Of a stretch of 38,210 nucleotides of DNA, positions 23,231-34,455 are shown in pieces. Both the position numbers and the translations under genes were made by a program. The notes beneath the pieces were generated by a model. It saw nothing but the letters and a program-made list of their open reading frames with translations, did no database searches and was not told the origin of the DNA. Numbering within the stretch: the stretch's first letter is position 1; each line of letters begins with the position of its first letter. Source of the stretch: Oscillochloris sp. ZM17-4 (GTDB lineage: Bacteria; Chloroflexota; Chloroflexia; Chloroflexales; Chloroflexaceae); NCBI RefSeq assembly GCF_019599295.1, contig NZ_JAIEWN010000030.1, positions 1 through 38,210 of the forward strand, read 5' to 3'.

Positions 23231-23361
23231 GTTAGGTCTGCCGCCCTAAAAACCGACGTTGTTTTGGCCAACATGGCCAGCAACGCTGGCCATGTTGGCC
23301 AAAACAACAAGAAATTCCGGGGGGGCCAGGGCTTACGTTGATGCGCATGGGGCTTCGCCCC
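23206..23361. mobile_element. Element-like unit: 27-bp inverted repeats around a 24-bp palindrome
   Basis: Bases 23206-23232 are the exact complement of 23335-23361 (27 of 27). Between them, 23258-23281 complements 23285-23308 (24 of 24, AAC loop, apex ATGGCCAGC). Long terminal inverted repeats around a palindromic core without coding capacity suggest a small non-autonomous mobile repeat. No flanking duplication was found. Confidence 0.55.
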
Positions 23362-23420
23362 AGGGCTTTGCCCGGACCCTTCGCGCCCTCCGCCCCCCTT
23401 CGCGTCTATCGTGTTCACTC

Positions 23421-23429
23421 TGGTACAAT
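23421..23429 (+). promoter_or_regulatory. Extended -10 promoter for the amidohydrolase gene
   Basis: TGGTACAAT is an extended -10 box; no -35 match is present. The start point would lie about 23 bases before the ATG. The gap 23132-23458 otherwise holds palindromes only. Confidence 0.45.
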
Positions 23430-23458
23430 ACGGGCCACATACAGGATGGAGGACGCCT

Positions 23459-25429
23459 ATGCCCGAGAACATCGACCTGCTGCTGACCGGCGGCACCGTG
23501 GTGACGATGGACCACGCCGGGACGATCATCATCGACGGCGCGGTGGCCGTGCGCGGGCGAGAGATCGTCGCCGTCGGGACGAGCGCCGACCTGGCCGGGC
23601 GCTACGTCGCCGCGGAGGTGATCGACTGCGCCGGCGCGGCGGTCATCCCCGGCCTGATCAACGGCCACGCCCACGTGCCCATGAGCCTGCTGCGCGGCAT
23701 GGTGGCCGACCAGCAGCTGGATGTCTGGCTCTTCGGCTACATGTTCCCCGTCGAGAGCCAGTTCGTCGACGAGGAGTTCGTCTACGTCGGCACGCTGCTC
23801 TCCTGCGCCGAGATGCTGCGCGGCGGCACGACGACCTTCGTGGACATGTACTACTTTGAGGAGCAGGTGGCCCGCGGGGCCGACGAGTCCGGCATGCGCG
23901 CGATCTGCGGGCAGACGGTGATGCGCCTGCCGACCCCCGACGCCGCCTCCTTCGACGAGGGCCTAGATCGCTCGCGGCGCTTCCTAGAGCAGTGGCGCGG
24001 CCACGAGCGGGTCGTGCCCACCGTCGCCCCGCACGCCCCCTACACCTGCACCGACCAGATCTACCGCGAGGCCGCCGCCCTCTGCGCCGAGTACGGCGTG
24101 CCGCTGGTGACGCACCTCTCGGAGACGGCCCGCGAGGTGGACGAGAGCATCGCCGAGCGCGAGGTGACGCCCATTCGCTACGCCAAGCGCGTGGGCGCCT
24201 TCGACGTGCCCTGCATCGCCGCCCACTGCGTCCACGCCACCGAGGACGACATGCGCCTGCTGCGCGAGGCCGGCGCGGGCGCGGTGCCCTGCCCGACCAG
24301 CAACCTCAAGCTGGCCAGCGGCGTGGCCCCCTACAAGCGCCTGATCGACTCGGGCGTGAAGGTGGGCCTGGGCACCGACGGCCCGGCCTCCAACGATGAC
24401 CAGGACATGTTCACCGAGATCCAGCTGGCCGCCCTGCTGCCCAAGGGCGTCTCGGGCGACCCGACGGCGGTGCCGGCCCGCGAGGCCTTCGCCCTGGCCA
24501 CCTGCTGGGGCGCCCGCGCCGTCCACCTCGACCACCTGGTGGGCTCGCTGGAGCCGGGCAAGCGCGCCGACATCGCCGTGGTGCGGCTCGGCCTGCCCCA
24601 CAGCGCGCCGCGCTACACCTACAGCCACGACGCGATCTACTCGCACCTGGTCTACGCCGCCCGCGCCGCCGATGTGCGCGACGTGATGGTCGACGGGCGC
24701 ATCCTGGTGCGCGACCACGTCCTGCTCAGCCTGGACGAGGCCGACATCCTGCGGCGCTCGCAGGCGATCGCCGAGCGGATCAACGCCTTCCTGGCCGGCC
24801 GCGAGCGCAACCTGCTGGCCAAGATCCTGGCCATCGGCGGCGTGCAGCAGGCCGAGATCTTCGAGATCCAGGTCAAGGCGAAGCTGGAGGCCAGCGCCGA
24901 CTCGGCCATCGCCCGGCTGCTGGGCGCCGCCGACGTGCGGATCACCAAGGCCAGCGAGCGCACCCAGTACGACACCTACTTCCTGTTCGCCAACGGCGAG
25001 CGCATCCGCATCCGCGAGGACCACCGCACCGACCCGGGCGCCCGCGTCGAGCCGAAGTACACGATCACCCTGATCGCCGAGGGCCTGCGCGGCGAGCTCT
25101 CCTCGGCGATCCTGCTCTCACGGGCGCGCTACACCGCACTGGCCGACCACACCGTGCGCTTCTACCGCGAGTACTTCCAGCCCGACCGGGTGGTCGAGCG
25201 CGAGAAGCGCCGCCGGCGCTGGCGGATCATCTACAAGGACCACGACTTCGCGCTGAACTTCGACACGCTCGGCGGCGGCGCGCGCCCGGCCCTCTACATG
25301 GAGATCAAGAGCCGCACCTGGAGCCGCCGCGACGCCGGGGAGCGCGCCGCCCTGATCACCGAGCTGCTATCGATCGCCGGCGTCTCCGAGGACGCCCTGG
25401 TCAAGCAAGAGTACGTCGATCTGGAGTAA
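23459..25429 (+). CDS. Amidohydrolase (MTA/SAH deaminase-like) fused to a CYTH domain
   Basis: A 656-residue two-domain protein. Residues 1-445 are a metal-dependent amidohydrolase of the 5'-methylthioadenosine/S-adenosylhomocysteine deaminase and chlorohydrolase group: PGLINGHAHVP (H70, H72), VTHLSETAREVDES (H219), AAHCVHATEDD (H256), GLGTDGPASNDDQDMF (D307), ending with the composite-domain strands PGKRADIAVV. Residues about 466-656 match a CYTH/triphosphate-tunnel domain: EIQVKAKL (the usual E-x-E-x-K with Gln in second place), YDTYFLFANGERIRIRED, KYTITLIAEG, WRIIYKDHDFALNFD, LYMEIKSRTW. CYTH proteins hydrolyse triphosphates or cyclise ATP. The start follows GGAGG. I know of no standard enzyme with this architecture, and the join lies in one uninterrupted frame. 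Confidence 0.85.
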   Translation: MPENIDLLLTGGTVVTMDHAGTIIIDGAVAVRGREIVAVGTSADLAGRYVAAEVIDCAGAAVIPGLINGHAHVPMSLLRGMVADQQLDVWLFGYMFPVESQFVDEEFVYVGTLLSCAEMLRGGTTTFVDMYYFEEQVARGADESGMRAICGQTVMRLPTPDAASFDEGLDRSRRFLEQWRGHERVVPTVAPHAPYTCTDQIYREAAALCAEYGVPLVTHLSETAREVDESIAEREVTPIRYAKRVGAFDVPCIAAHCVHATEDDMRLLREAGAGAVPCPTSNLKLASGVAPYKRLIDSGVKVGLGTDGPASNDDQDMFTEIQLAALLPKGVSGDPTAVPAREAFALATCWGARAVHLDHLVGSLEPGKRADIAVVRLGLPHSAPRYTYSHDAIYSHLVYAARAADVRDVMVDGRILVRDHVLLSLDEADILRRSQAIAERINAFLAGRERNLLAKILAIGGVQQAEIFEIQVKAKLEASADSAIARLLGAADVRITKASERTQYDTYFLFANGERIRIREDHRTDPGARVEPKYTITLIAEGLRGELSSAILLSRARYTALADHTVRFYREYFQPDRVVEREKRRRRWRIIYKDHDFALNFDTLGGGARPALYMEIKSRTWSRRDAGERAALITELLSIAGVSEDALVKQEYVDLE

Positions 25430-25503
25430 TGTTGAATGTTGAATGTTGACTTGAGGACATTCAGCATTCAGCATTCAGCATTCAGCATTCAACATTCAAC
25501 ATT
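25428..25503. repeat. Inverted heptanucleotide arrays (AATGTTG / CATTCAG)
   Basis: Three AATGTTG units (25428-25448) face four CATTCAG and two CATTCAA units (25458-25499). The array begins inside the TAA stop of the amidohydrolase-CYTH gene and ends directly at the coaE start codon, leaving no room for a ribosome site. Confidence 0.92.
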
Positions 25504-26151
25504 ATGACAAAGCCATACCTCATCGGCCTGACCGGCGGGATCGCCTGCGGCAAGAGCACCGTGGTGGCCATGCTGGCAGCCCTGGGAGCCCGCACGATCG
25601 ACGCCGACCGGGTGACGCACCGCGTCCAGCGGCCCGGCACGCCCGTCTACCAGCAGATCATCGCCGCCTTCGGCCAGCGCGTCGCCAGCGGGCGCAACAG
25701 CCCGATCGACCGGCGGATGCTCGGGAACATCGTCTTCAGCGACCCGGCGGCCCTGCGGCGGCTGGAGCAGATCGTCCACCCGGCGGTGCGCGCCGAGATC
25801 CGCGCCTTCATCACCGAGGCCGAGATCGTGGGCGGCTACGGCACGCGCACGCAGCCCCTGCCCCGCCCGGTGGTGGTGATCGACGCGATCAAGCTGATCG
25901 AGTCGGGCTGGGCCGAGGAGTGCCAGCAGATCTGGGTGGTCACCTGCGACGAGGCCCAGCAGATCGAACGCCTGATGACGACGCGGGGCATGCTGGATTA
26001 CGAGGCCCGCCGGCGGGTGGACGCACAGGAGCCACAGGCGAGCCGGCTCGCCCGGGCGACCGTCGTGATCGACAACAGCGGCAGCCAGGCCCACACCCGC
26101 GATCAGGTCGAGGCCGCCTGGCGCACGGTGATCGCCGAGATCGGCGCGTAG
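25504..26151 (+). CDS. coaE: Dephospho-CoA kinase
   Basis: A 215-residue P-loop kinase for the last step of coenzyme A synthesis (dephospho-CoA + ATP to CoA). YLIGLTGGIACGKSTVVAML (Walker A, residues 6-25), the DADRVTH substrate motif (about 39-45), RRLEQIVHPAVRAEI, VVVIDAIKLIESGW and the C-terminal ATVVIDNSGS are family features. The acceptor segment is slightly unusual in having IDAIKLIES where most enzymes have a DIPLLFE-type motif. The ATG follows a heptanucleotide array with no ribosome site. The TAG stop is the start of a GTAGGGGCGCCCC repeat. Confidence 0.92.
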   Translation: MTKPYLIGLTGGIACGKSTVVAMLAALGARTIDADRVTHRVQRPGTPVYQQIIAAFGQRVASGRNSPIDRRMLGNIVFSDPAALRRLEQIVHPAVRAEIRAFITEAEIVGGYGTRTQPLPRPVVVIDAIKLIESGWAEECQQIWVVTCDEAQQIERLMTTRGMLDYEARRRVDAQEPQASRLARATVVIDNSGSQAHTRDQVEAAWRTVIAEIGA

Positions 26152-26187
26152 GGGCGCCCCTTGTGGGCGCCCACTCGGGGTGCAGGA

Positions 26188-26250
26188 GTAGGGCCGAAGC
26201 ATTGTTGATGGTTTCGCATAGCGAAACCATCAACAATGCTTCGGCCCTAC
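26188..26250. repeat. Family 1 palindrome, 30-bp arms
   Basis: Perfect 30-base arms around an ATA loop. The ends are GTAGGGCCGAAGCATT, the variable middle is GTTGATGG and the apex TTTCGC/GCGAAA. Confidence 0.93.
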
Positions 26251-26317
26251 AGGGCAACCTGCGCGGCGTCGTGGGTGCCGCCGGCCCGTTCGTGAAACCA
26301 TCAACAATACTTCGGCC

Positions 26318-26331
<14 letters not shown>
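26221..26331. repeat. Partial tandem copy of a family 1 right arm
   Basis: The 40 bases 26221-26260 (right arm plus AGGGCAACCT) recur at 26292-26331 with two differences (GCGAAACC to GTGAAACC, AATGC to AATAC). The second copy supplies the TAG stop of the MoxR gene and part of its last codons. Confidence 0.85.
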
Positions 26332-27262
<931 letters not shown>

Positions 27263-27274
27263 ATATTACACGGT

Positions 27275-27333
27275 GTAGGGCCGAAGCATTTGATGTTTTC
27301 GCGTAGCGAAAACATCAAATGCTTCGGCCCTAC
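27275..27333. repeat. Family 1 palindrome, 28-bp arms
   Basis: Perfect 28-base arms around a GTA loop, variable middle TGATG, apex TTTTCGC/GCGAAAA. It fills the gap between the ABC ATPase gene (stop at 27335) and the MoxR start. Confidence 0.92.
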
Positions 27334-27334
27334 G

Positions 27335-28327
<993 letters not shown>

Positions 28328-28338
28328 AGGCTCTCTCG

Positions 28339-28376
28339 GTAAGGGCGCAGCAGCGCCTCGCTGCTGCGCCCCTTAC
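28339..28376. repeat. Family 2 palindrome
   Basis: GTAAGGGCGCAGCAGCG pairs with 28359-28376 with one bulged C, loop CCT. The right end supplies the TAA stop of the upstream ATPase gene (28375-28373). Confidence 0.85.
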
Positions 28377-29323
28377 ACTAGGTGGCAGGCCGCCACGTGC
28401 CCCTCGCCCACCGCGCGCGGCTCGGGCGTCTCGACTCGGCAGCGCTCTACCGCCAGCGGGCAGCGCGGGTGGAAGCGGCAGCCCGCCGGCAGGTCCGAGA
28501 GCCGCGGCGGCGAGCCGGGGATGCCCACCATGGGCGCGCCGCGATGCTCGATCGTCGGGAAGGCCTTCAGCAGCATCTGGGTGTAGGGGTGCCGGGGCGC
28601 GGCGAAGACCCGCTCGACCGGGCCGTGCTCGGCCACCCGCCCGCCATACATCACCAGCACCTGCTGGCAGGCCTCGGCCACCACCCCCAGGTCGTGGGTG
28701 ACGATGATCATGGCCAGGTCGAGGTCGCGGCGCAGCCGATCCAGCAGGTCGATGATCTGGGCCTGCACCATCACATCGAGGGCGGTGGTGGGCTCATCGG
28801 CCACCACCAGCTGCGGGTTGCAGGCCAGGGCCATGGCGATCATGGCCCGCTGGCGCATGCCGCCGCTGTACTGGTGGGGGAACTGGGCGGCCCGCCAGGC
28901 CGGGATGCCCACCAGCTCCAGCAGCTCGCTCACCCGCGCGCCCACCTTGTCGCGCGGCCAGGGCATGTGGGCCAGGATGGCCTCGCGGATCTGATCGCCC
29001 ACCGAGCGCACCGGGTTGAGCGCGTTCATCGCGCCCTGGAAGACGATCGACAGGTCGCGCCAGCGCCGCTCGCGCAGCTCGGCGGGCGTCAGCCGCAGCA
29101 GGTCGTCGCCGGCGAACAGCACCTCGCCGGCCACCACCCGCCCGGCCGCCGGCAGCAGGCGCAGCAGCGAGAGCATGGCCGTCGTCTTGCCGCAGCCGCT
29201 CTCGCCGACGATGCCCAGGGCCTCGCCGCGCCCCAGCGTGAAGCTCACCCCCTCCACGGCCCGCAGCCGCGCGCCCTCGGGGGTGGTGAACTCGGTGGTC
29301 AGGTTGCGCACGTCTAAGAGCAT
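28373..29323 (-). CDS. Oligopeptide/dipeptide ABC transporter ATPase, OppD/DppD type
   Basis: A 316-residue ATPase from the ATG at 29323 (MLLDVRNLTTEFTTPEG). Walker [11 protein letters not shown]-loop FQGAMNALNPV, signature YSGGMRQRAMIAMAL, Walker [14 protein letters not shown]-loop VTHDLGVV, and the C-terminal [17 protein letters not shown] motif are present. It partners the OppF-type subunit encoded downstream. An upstream start at 29392 would only translate the heptanucleotide array. No ribosome site precedes the chosen ATG because the array ends seven bases before it. The stop codon is provided by the family 2 palindrome. Confidence 0.93.
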   Translation of the reverse strand: MLLDVRNLTTEFTTPEGARLRAVEGVSFTLGRGEALGIVGESGCGKTTAMLSLLRLLPAAGRVVAGEVLFAGDDLLRLTPAELRERRWRDLSIVFQGAMNALNPVRSVGDQIREAILAHMPWPRDKVGARVSELLELVGIPAWRAAQFPHQYSGGMRQRAMIAMALACNPQLVVADEPTTALDVMVQAQIIDLLDRLRRDLDLAMIIVTHDLGVVAEACQQVLVMYGGRVAEHGPVERVFAAPRHPYTQMLLKAFPTIEHRGAPMVGIPGSPPRLSDLPAGCRFHPRCPLAVERCRVETPEPRAVGEGHVAACHLV

Positions 29324-29329
29324 AGAAAT

Positions 29330-29403
29330 AATGTTGAATGTTGAATGTTGAATGTTGAATGCTGTGAGGCGCAGCCATTCAACATTCAACATTCAACATT
29401 CAT
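29330..29403. repeat. Inverted heptanucleotide arrays (AATGTTG / CATTCAA)
   Basis: Four AATGTTG units and one AATGCTG (29330-29364) face three CATTCAA and one CATTCAT (29376-29403) across a short GC-rich loop, giving a hairpin with about 28 paired bases. It fills the gap between the ATPase and permease genes. Confidence 0.93.
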
Positions 29404-29405
29404 AA

Positions 29406-30314
29406 TTACATCAGATGGTGCGTCCGCGCCCGCGGGTTGACGATATCCTCGATCACATAGCCCAGCAGCGTCCAGCCCAGCACCACCCAGACGATGCCCA
29501 GGCCGGGGGGCAGCAGCGCCCACCAGGCGCCCACCGAGACCGCGCCGCGCCCGAAGGCGAAGTTGAGCATGGTGCCCCAGCTGATCAGCGAGGGGTCGCC
29601 CAGGCCGAGGAAGGCCAGCCCCGACTCGCTGAGGATGGCGATCGAGATCACCAGCGCGTTCTGGGCCAGGATGATCGGCAGCACCAGCGGCAGGATGTGC
29701 TTGCGGATGATGTAGCCGCTGGAGGCCCCGATCGCCCGCGCCCGCGTCACGAACTGCCGCTCGCGGATCGAGAGCACCTGGGCGTAGACCAGCCGGGCCG
29801 TGCCGGTCCAGCTGAGCAGGATAATCGCCAGGATGATGTTCCAGATGCTCGGGCCGAGCAGCGAGACCAGCACCACGTAGAGCGGCAGGTCGGGGATGAC
29901 CAGGAAGATGTTGGTGACGCCCATCAGCGCGCCGCCCACCCGCCCGCCGTAGTAGCCGGCGACGATGCCGACCAGCCCGCCGATCAGGACGGTGATCGCC
30001 GAGGCCACGAAGCCAACGATCAGCGAGACCCGCGCGCCGAAGATGAAGGCGCTCAGCACGTCCTTGCCGCCGTCGTCGGTGCCCAGCGGGTGCTCGGCGC
30101 TCGGCGGCGCGTAGATCGTGTCGATCCGCGCCCGCACCGGGGCGTAGGGGTCGTAGGGCGCGACCCAGGGTGCGAAGATCGCCATAAACAGCACCACGGC
30201 CAGCATACACAGCCCGGCCAGGCCCATCGGGCTGCGCCGCAGCTGCCGCCAGATCGTGCGCCAGCCGGCCTCGGTGTCTACCGATGTGGGTGCCTGAGAG
30301 AGAACTTGTGCCAT
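29406..30314 (-). CDS. Peptide ABC transporter permease, DppC/OppC type
   Basis: A 302-residue inner-membrane permease with an N-terminal cytosolic tail, a first helix (about 30-52), the periplasmic HPLGTDDGGKDVLS motif, and a five-helix BPD_transp_1 core. The EAA loop is RARAIGASSGYIIRKHILP (about 194-212), which docks on the ATPases. It forms a heterodimer with the DppB-type permease encoded upstream. A GGGTGGG site precedes the ATG. Confidence 0.94.
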   Translation of the reverse strand: MAQVLSQAPTSVDTEAGWRTIWRQLRRSPMGLAGLCMLAVVLFMAIFAPWVAPYDPYAPVRARIDTIYAPPSAEHPLGTDDGGKDVLSAFIFGARVSLIVGFVASAITVLIGGLVGIVAGYYGGRVGGALMGVTNIFLVIPDLPLYVVLVSLLGPSIWNIILAIILLSWTGTARLVYAQVLSIRERQFVTRARAIGASSGYIIRKHILPLVLPIILAQNALVISIAILSESGLAFLGLGDPSLISWGTMLNFAFGRGAVSVGAWWALLPPGLGIVWVVLGWTLLGYVIEDIVNPRARTHHLM

Positions 30315-30327
30315 CGCCCACCCTATC

Positions 30328-30372
30328 GTAAGGGCGCAGCAGCGGGCGCCGCGCCCGCTGCTGCGCCCTTAC
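30328..30372. repeat. Family 2 palindrome, extended 21-bp arms
   Basis: GTAAGGGCGCAGCAGCGGGCG and its exact complement around CCG. Its end supplies the TAA stop of the upstream permease gene (30371-30369). Confidence 0.9.
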
Positions 30373-31361
30373 ACACTCACTCTCGGGTCCAGCGCCGCGT
30401 AGAGCAGGTCGGCGGCGGTGTTGGCCAGGATGACGCTGACGGTGAAGAGCATGAAGGCCCCCTGGAGCATGGGGAAGTCGCGCCGGCCCACCGCCTCGAA
30501 GACGGCGCTGCCCAGGCCGGGCCACGAGAAGACGCTCTCGATCAGGATGGAGCCGCTCACGGTGAAGCCCAGGGTCAGCGCGATCAGCGCGATCATGGGC
30601 AGCATGGCGTTGCGCATGGCGTGGTCGCGCAGGATGACCCAGTCGCTCAGGCCCTTGGCCTTGGCGGTGAGGATATAGTCTTCAGAGAGCACCTCCAGCA
30701 GCGAGCTGCGCATGATCAGCATGAACTCGCCGAGCAGAATGATCGTCAGGGTCAGGGTGGGCATCATCATGTGTCGGCCCACGTCGACGATCTGCGACCA
30801 GGGGTCGCTCGCGCCGCCGGCGGTGCGGATTCCGGCCACCGGCAGGCCGAGGAAGGTGCTGCCGATGATCAGCAGGATGATCGCCAGGAAGAAGGTCGGC
30901 AGGGCCCAGGTGAACAGGCCGAAGAGCAGGACTCCCACGTCGATCGCCGTGCCGCGCCGCCAGGCCGCCAGCAGGCCCAGGGCCACCCCGATGATGATTG
31001 CCAGCACCTCACCCACGCCCACCAGCAGCACCGTGTTGATCAGCCGCTCGCGCAGCAGGTCGGCCACCGGGCGGTTGAAGTTGTAGGAGATGCCCAGGTC
31101 GCCCTGGAGCAGGTTGCCGAAGTAGCGGAAGAACTGGCTGTCGAAGGGGTTGCCCTCCAGGTTGATCAGCAGCGGCTTGTCGAGGCCGAAGCGCTCGCGG
31201 ATGGACTGCTGGGCCGCCGCCGTCAGCCGCGGGTCGCGGATGCCGGCCTTGGCCGGGTCGCCCGGCAGCACGCGGAACAGGAAGAAGTTCATCACCACGG
31301 CGAAGACGACCGTCAGGGCGGCCATGCCGATGCGCCGGATGATATAGTCGCTGCGGCTCAT
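30369..31361 (-). CDS. Peptide ABC transporter permease, DppB/OppB type
   Basis: A 330-residue permease with an N-terminal helix (RRIGMAALTVVFAVVMNFFLFRVLPGDP), a periplasmic loop with LGISYNFNRPV, and a transmembrane core. The EAA loop is ILTAKAKGLSDWVILRDHAMRNAMLP (about 225-250), and the end is DLLYAALDPRV, typical of DppB. It is the first intact gene of the downstream transporter set. The gene upstream is the ATPase::binding-protein chimera, whose C-terminal half would be the remains of this operon's own binding protein. Confidence 0.94.
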   Translation of the reverse strand: MSRSDYIIRRIGMAALTVVFAVVMNFFLFRVLPGDPAKAGIRDPRLTAAAQQSIRERFGLDKPLLINLEGNPFDSQFFRYFGNLLQGDLGISYNFNRPVADLLRERLINTVLLVGVGEVLAIIIGVALGLLAAWRRGTAIDVGVLLFGLFTWALPTFFLAIILLIIGSTFLGLPVAGIRTAGGASDPWSQIVDVGRHMMMPTLTLTIILLGEFMLIMRSSLLEVLSEDYILTAKAKGLSDWVILRDHAMRNAMLPMIALIALTLGFTVSGSILIESVFSWPGLGSAVFEAVGRRDFPMLQGAFMLFTVSVILANTAADLLYAALDPRVSV

Positions 31362-31375
31362 CTGTACGACACTTC

Positions 31376-31416
31376 ATTGATGGCGTGTGCCAGCGCAGCC
31401 GGCACACGCCATCAAT
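31376..31416. repeat. Palindrome with GCCAGC-type apex
   Basis: ATTGATGGCGTGTGCC (31376-31391) pairs exactly with 31401-31416. The apex CCAGC-GCA-GCCGG has one mismatch. It lies between the chimeric gene and the permease. Confidence 0.85.
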
Positions 31417-31419
31417 CTG

Positions 31420-33252
<1,833 letters not shown>

Positions 33253-33315
33253 TCGCTTCGCTCCGTTGAGCTAACCCCCGCATCGGGGGCCTGGGGCCGG
33301 CGGCCCCAGAATAGT

Positions 33316-33370
33316 GTATTGTGTTGCGGAAATGTGCCAGCTCCGCTGGCACATTTCCGCAACACAATAC
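33316..33370. repeat. Perfect 26-bp palindrome (apex TGCCAGC)
   Basis: 26-base arms around TCC, with apex TGCCAGC/GCTGGCA. The apex resembles those at 23148, 23258 and 31376 while the outer stem differs. It lies between the permease stop and the chimeric gene. Confidence 0.93.
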
Positions 33371-33380
33371 AGATTTTAGG

Positions 33381-34370
33381 TTAGATCTTCTGCCTGGGGT
33401 CGAGCGCGTCGCGCAGGCCGTCGCCGATATAGTTGATCGCCACCGAGGCCAGCAGGATGGGCAGGCTCGGGATGAGCGGCATCCAGGGGTACTGAAACAT
33501 ATAGCTCTGGGCGTAGCCGAGCATATTGCCCCAGGTCGGCGTCGGGTCGGTGATGCCGAAGCCGAGGAAGCTCAGCGCCGACTCGGCCACCAGGGTGCCG
33601 TTCACGCCGAGGGTGAAGTCCACGATCATCGGCGGCAGCGAGTTGGGGAAGATGTGGCGGGCCAGCAGGCGCAGGTTGGACGCGCCCAGCGCCCGCGCCG
33701 AGTCGATGTAGACATTCTCGCGCACCGAGAGCACCATCCCGCGCATCAGCCGGCAGGTGCCCGTCCAGCCGAAGAGGGCCAGGATGAGGTTGACCATGAG
33801 CACCAGCTTGGCCTCGCGCTCGCTCACCGCGAAGAGGAAGGAGATCGTCTTCGTGACGATGGCCGGGAAAGGGATGTTCTTCTCGTTGCCGACGAAGATC
33901 GAGACCACGATCAGCAGCAGCGAGAGGGTGGGGAAGGTGGCGACGATCTCCAGGGCGCGGCTGATGATCGTGTCGACCCAGCCGCCGAAGAAGCCGGCCA
34001 GCAGGCCCAGGACGATCCCGATCGTCGAGGAGATCAGGGTCGCGAAGACGGCGGTGCCCAGCGAGACGCGCGAGGCGAAGAGCAGGCGGGTCGCCGAGTC
34101 GCGGCCGAGGTGGTCGGTGCCGAGGATGTGCAGGCCGCCATTGACATCGGTGCTGAGCGGGGTGAGGAAGCGGGCCTTCAGGTTCGGCTCATCGCGCGGA
34201 TAGGGCGCGATCACCGGAGCCAGGGCCGAGAGCAGCAGCATGCTCAGCAGCAGGCCGAGGCTAAACATCGCCAGGCGGTGCTTGCGGAAGCGCCGCAGCA
34301 CGATCGAGAGCTGGCTCTCGGGCTCCGTCGTCTTCGGCTCGTCGACCGGGACAGCCGTGGTGGTGGCCAT
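33381..34370 (-). CDS. Peptide ABC transporter permease, DppC/OppC type
   Basis: A 329-residue permease from the ATG at 34370 (MATTTAVPVDEPK), eight bases after GGAG; the frame open to 34418 translates a repeat. First helix about 36-58, periplasmic HILGTDHLGRDSATRLLFASRVSLG, five-helix core, EAA loop DSARALGASNLRLLARHIFPNSLP, and the ending INYIGDGLRDALDPRQ are typical of DppC. It pairs with the permease encoded at 34456-35649 in the upstream transporter operon. Confidence 0.94.
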   Translation of the reverse strand: MATTTAVPVDEPKTTEPESQLSIVLRRFRKHRLAMFSLGLLLSMLLLSALAPVIAPYPRDEPNLKARFLTPLSTDVNGGLHILGTDHLGRDSATRLLFASRVSLGTAVFATLISSTIGIVLGLLAGFFGGWVDTIISRALEIVATFPTLSLLLIVVSIFVGNEKNIPFPAIVTKTISFLFAVSEREAKLVLMVNLILALFGWTGTCRLMRGMVLSVRENVYIDSARALGASNLRLLARHIFPNSLPPMIVDFTLGVNGTLVAESALSFLGFGITDPTPTWGNMLGYAQSYMFQYPWMPLIPSLPILLASVAINYIGDGLRDALDPRQKI

Positions 34371-34395
34371 GAGTGTTTCTCCGTAGGGATGCCCC

Positions 34396-34455
34396 GGGTG
34401 CCCACAAGGGGTGCCCACAAGGGGTGCCCTTGTGGGCGCCCTTGTGGGCGCCCAC
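34396..34455. repeat. Inverted pair of 12-13-bp repeats (GGGTGCCCACAA / TTGTGGGCGCCC)
   Basis: GGGTGCCCACAA occurs twice (34396-34407, 34409-34420) and is faced by two CTTGTGGGCGCC units (34429-34440, 34441-34452). It abuts the TAG stop of the next permease gene. A related GGGGCGCCCCTTGTGGGCGCCC stretch follows coaE at 26152-26173. Confidence 0.8.
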
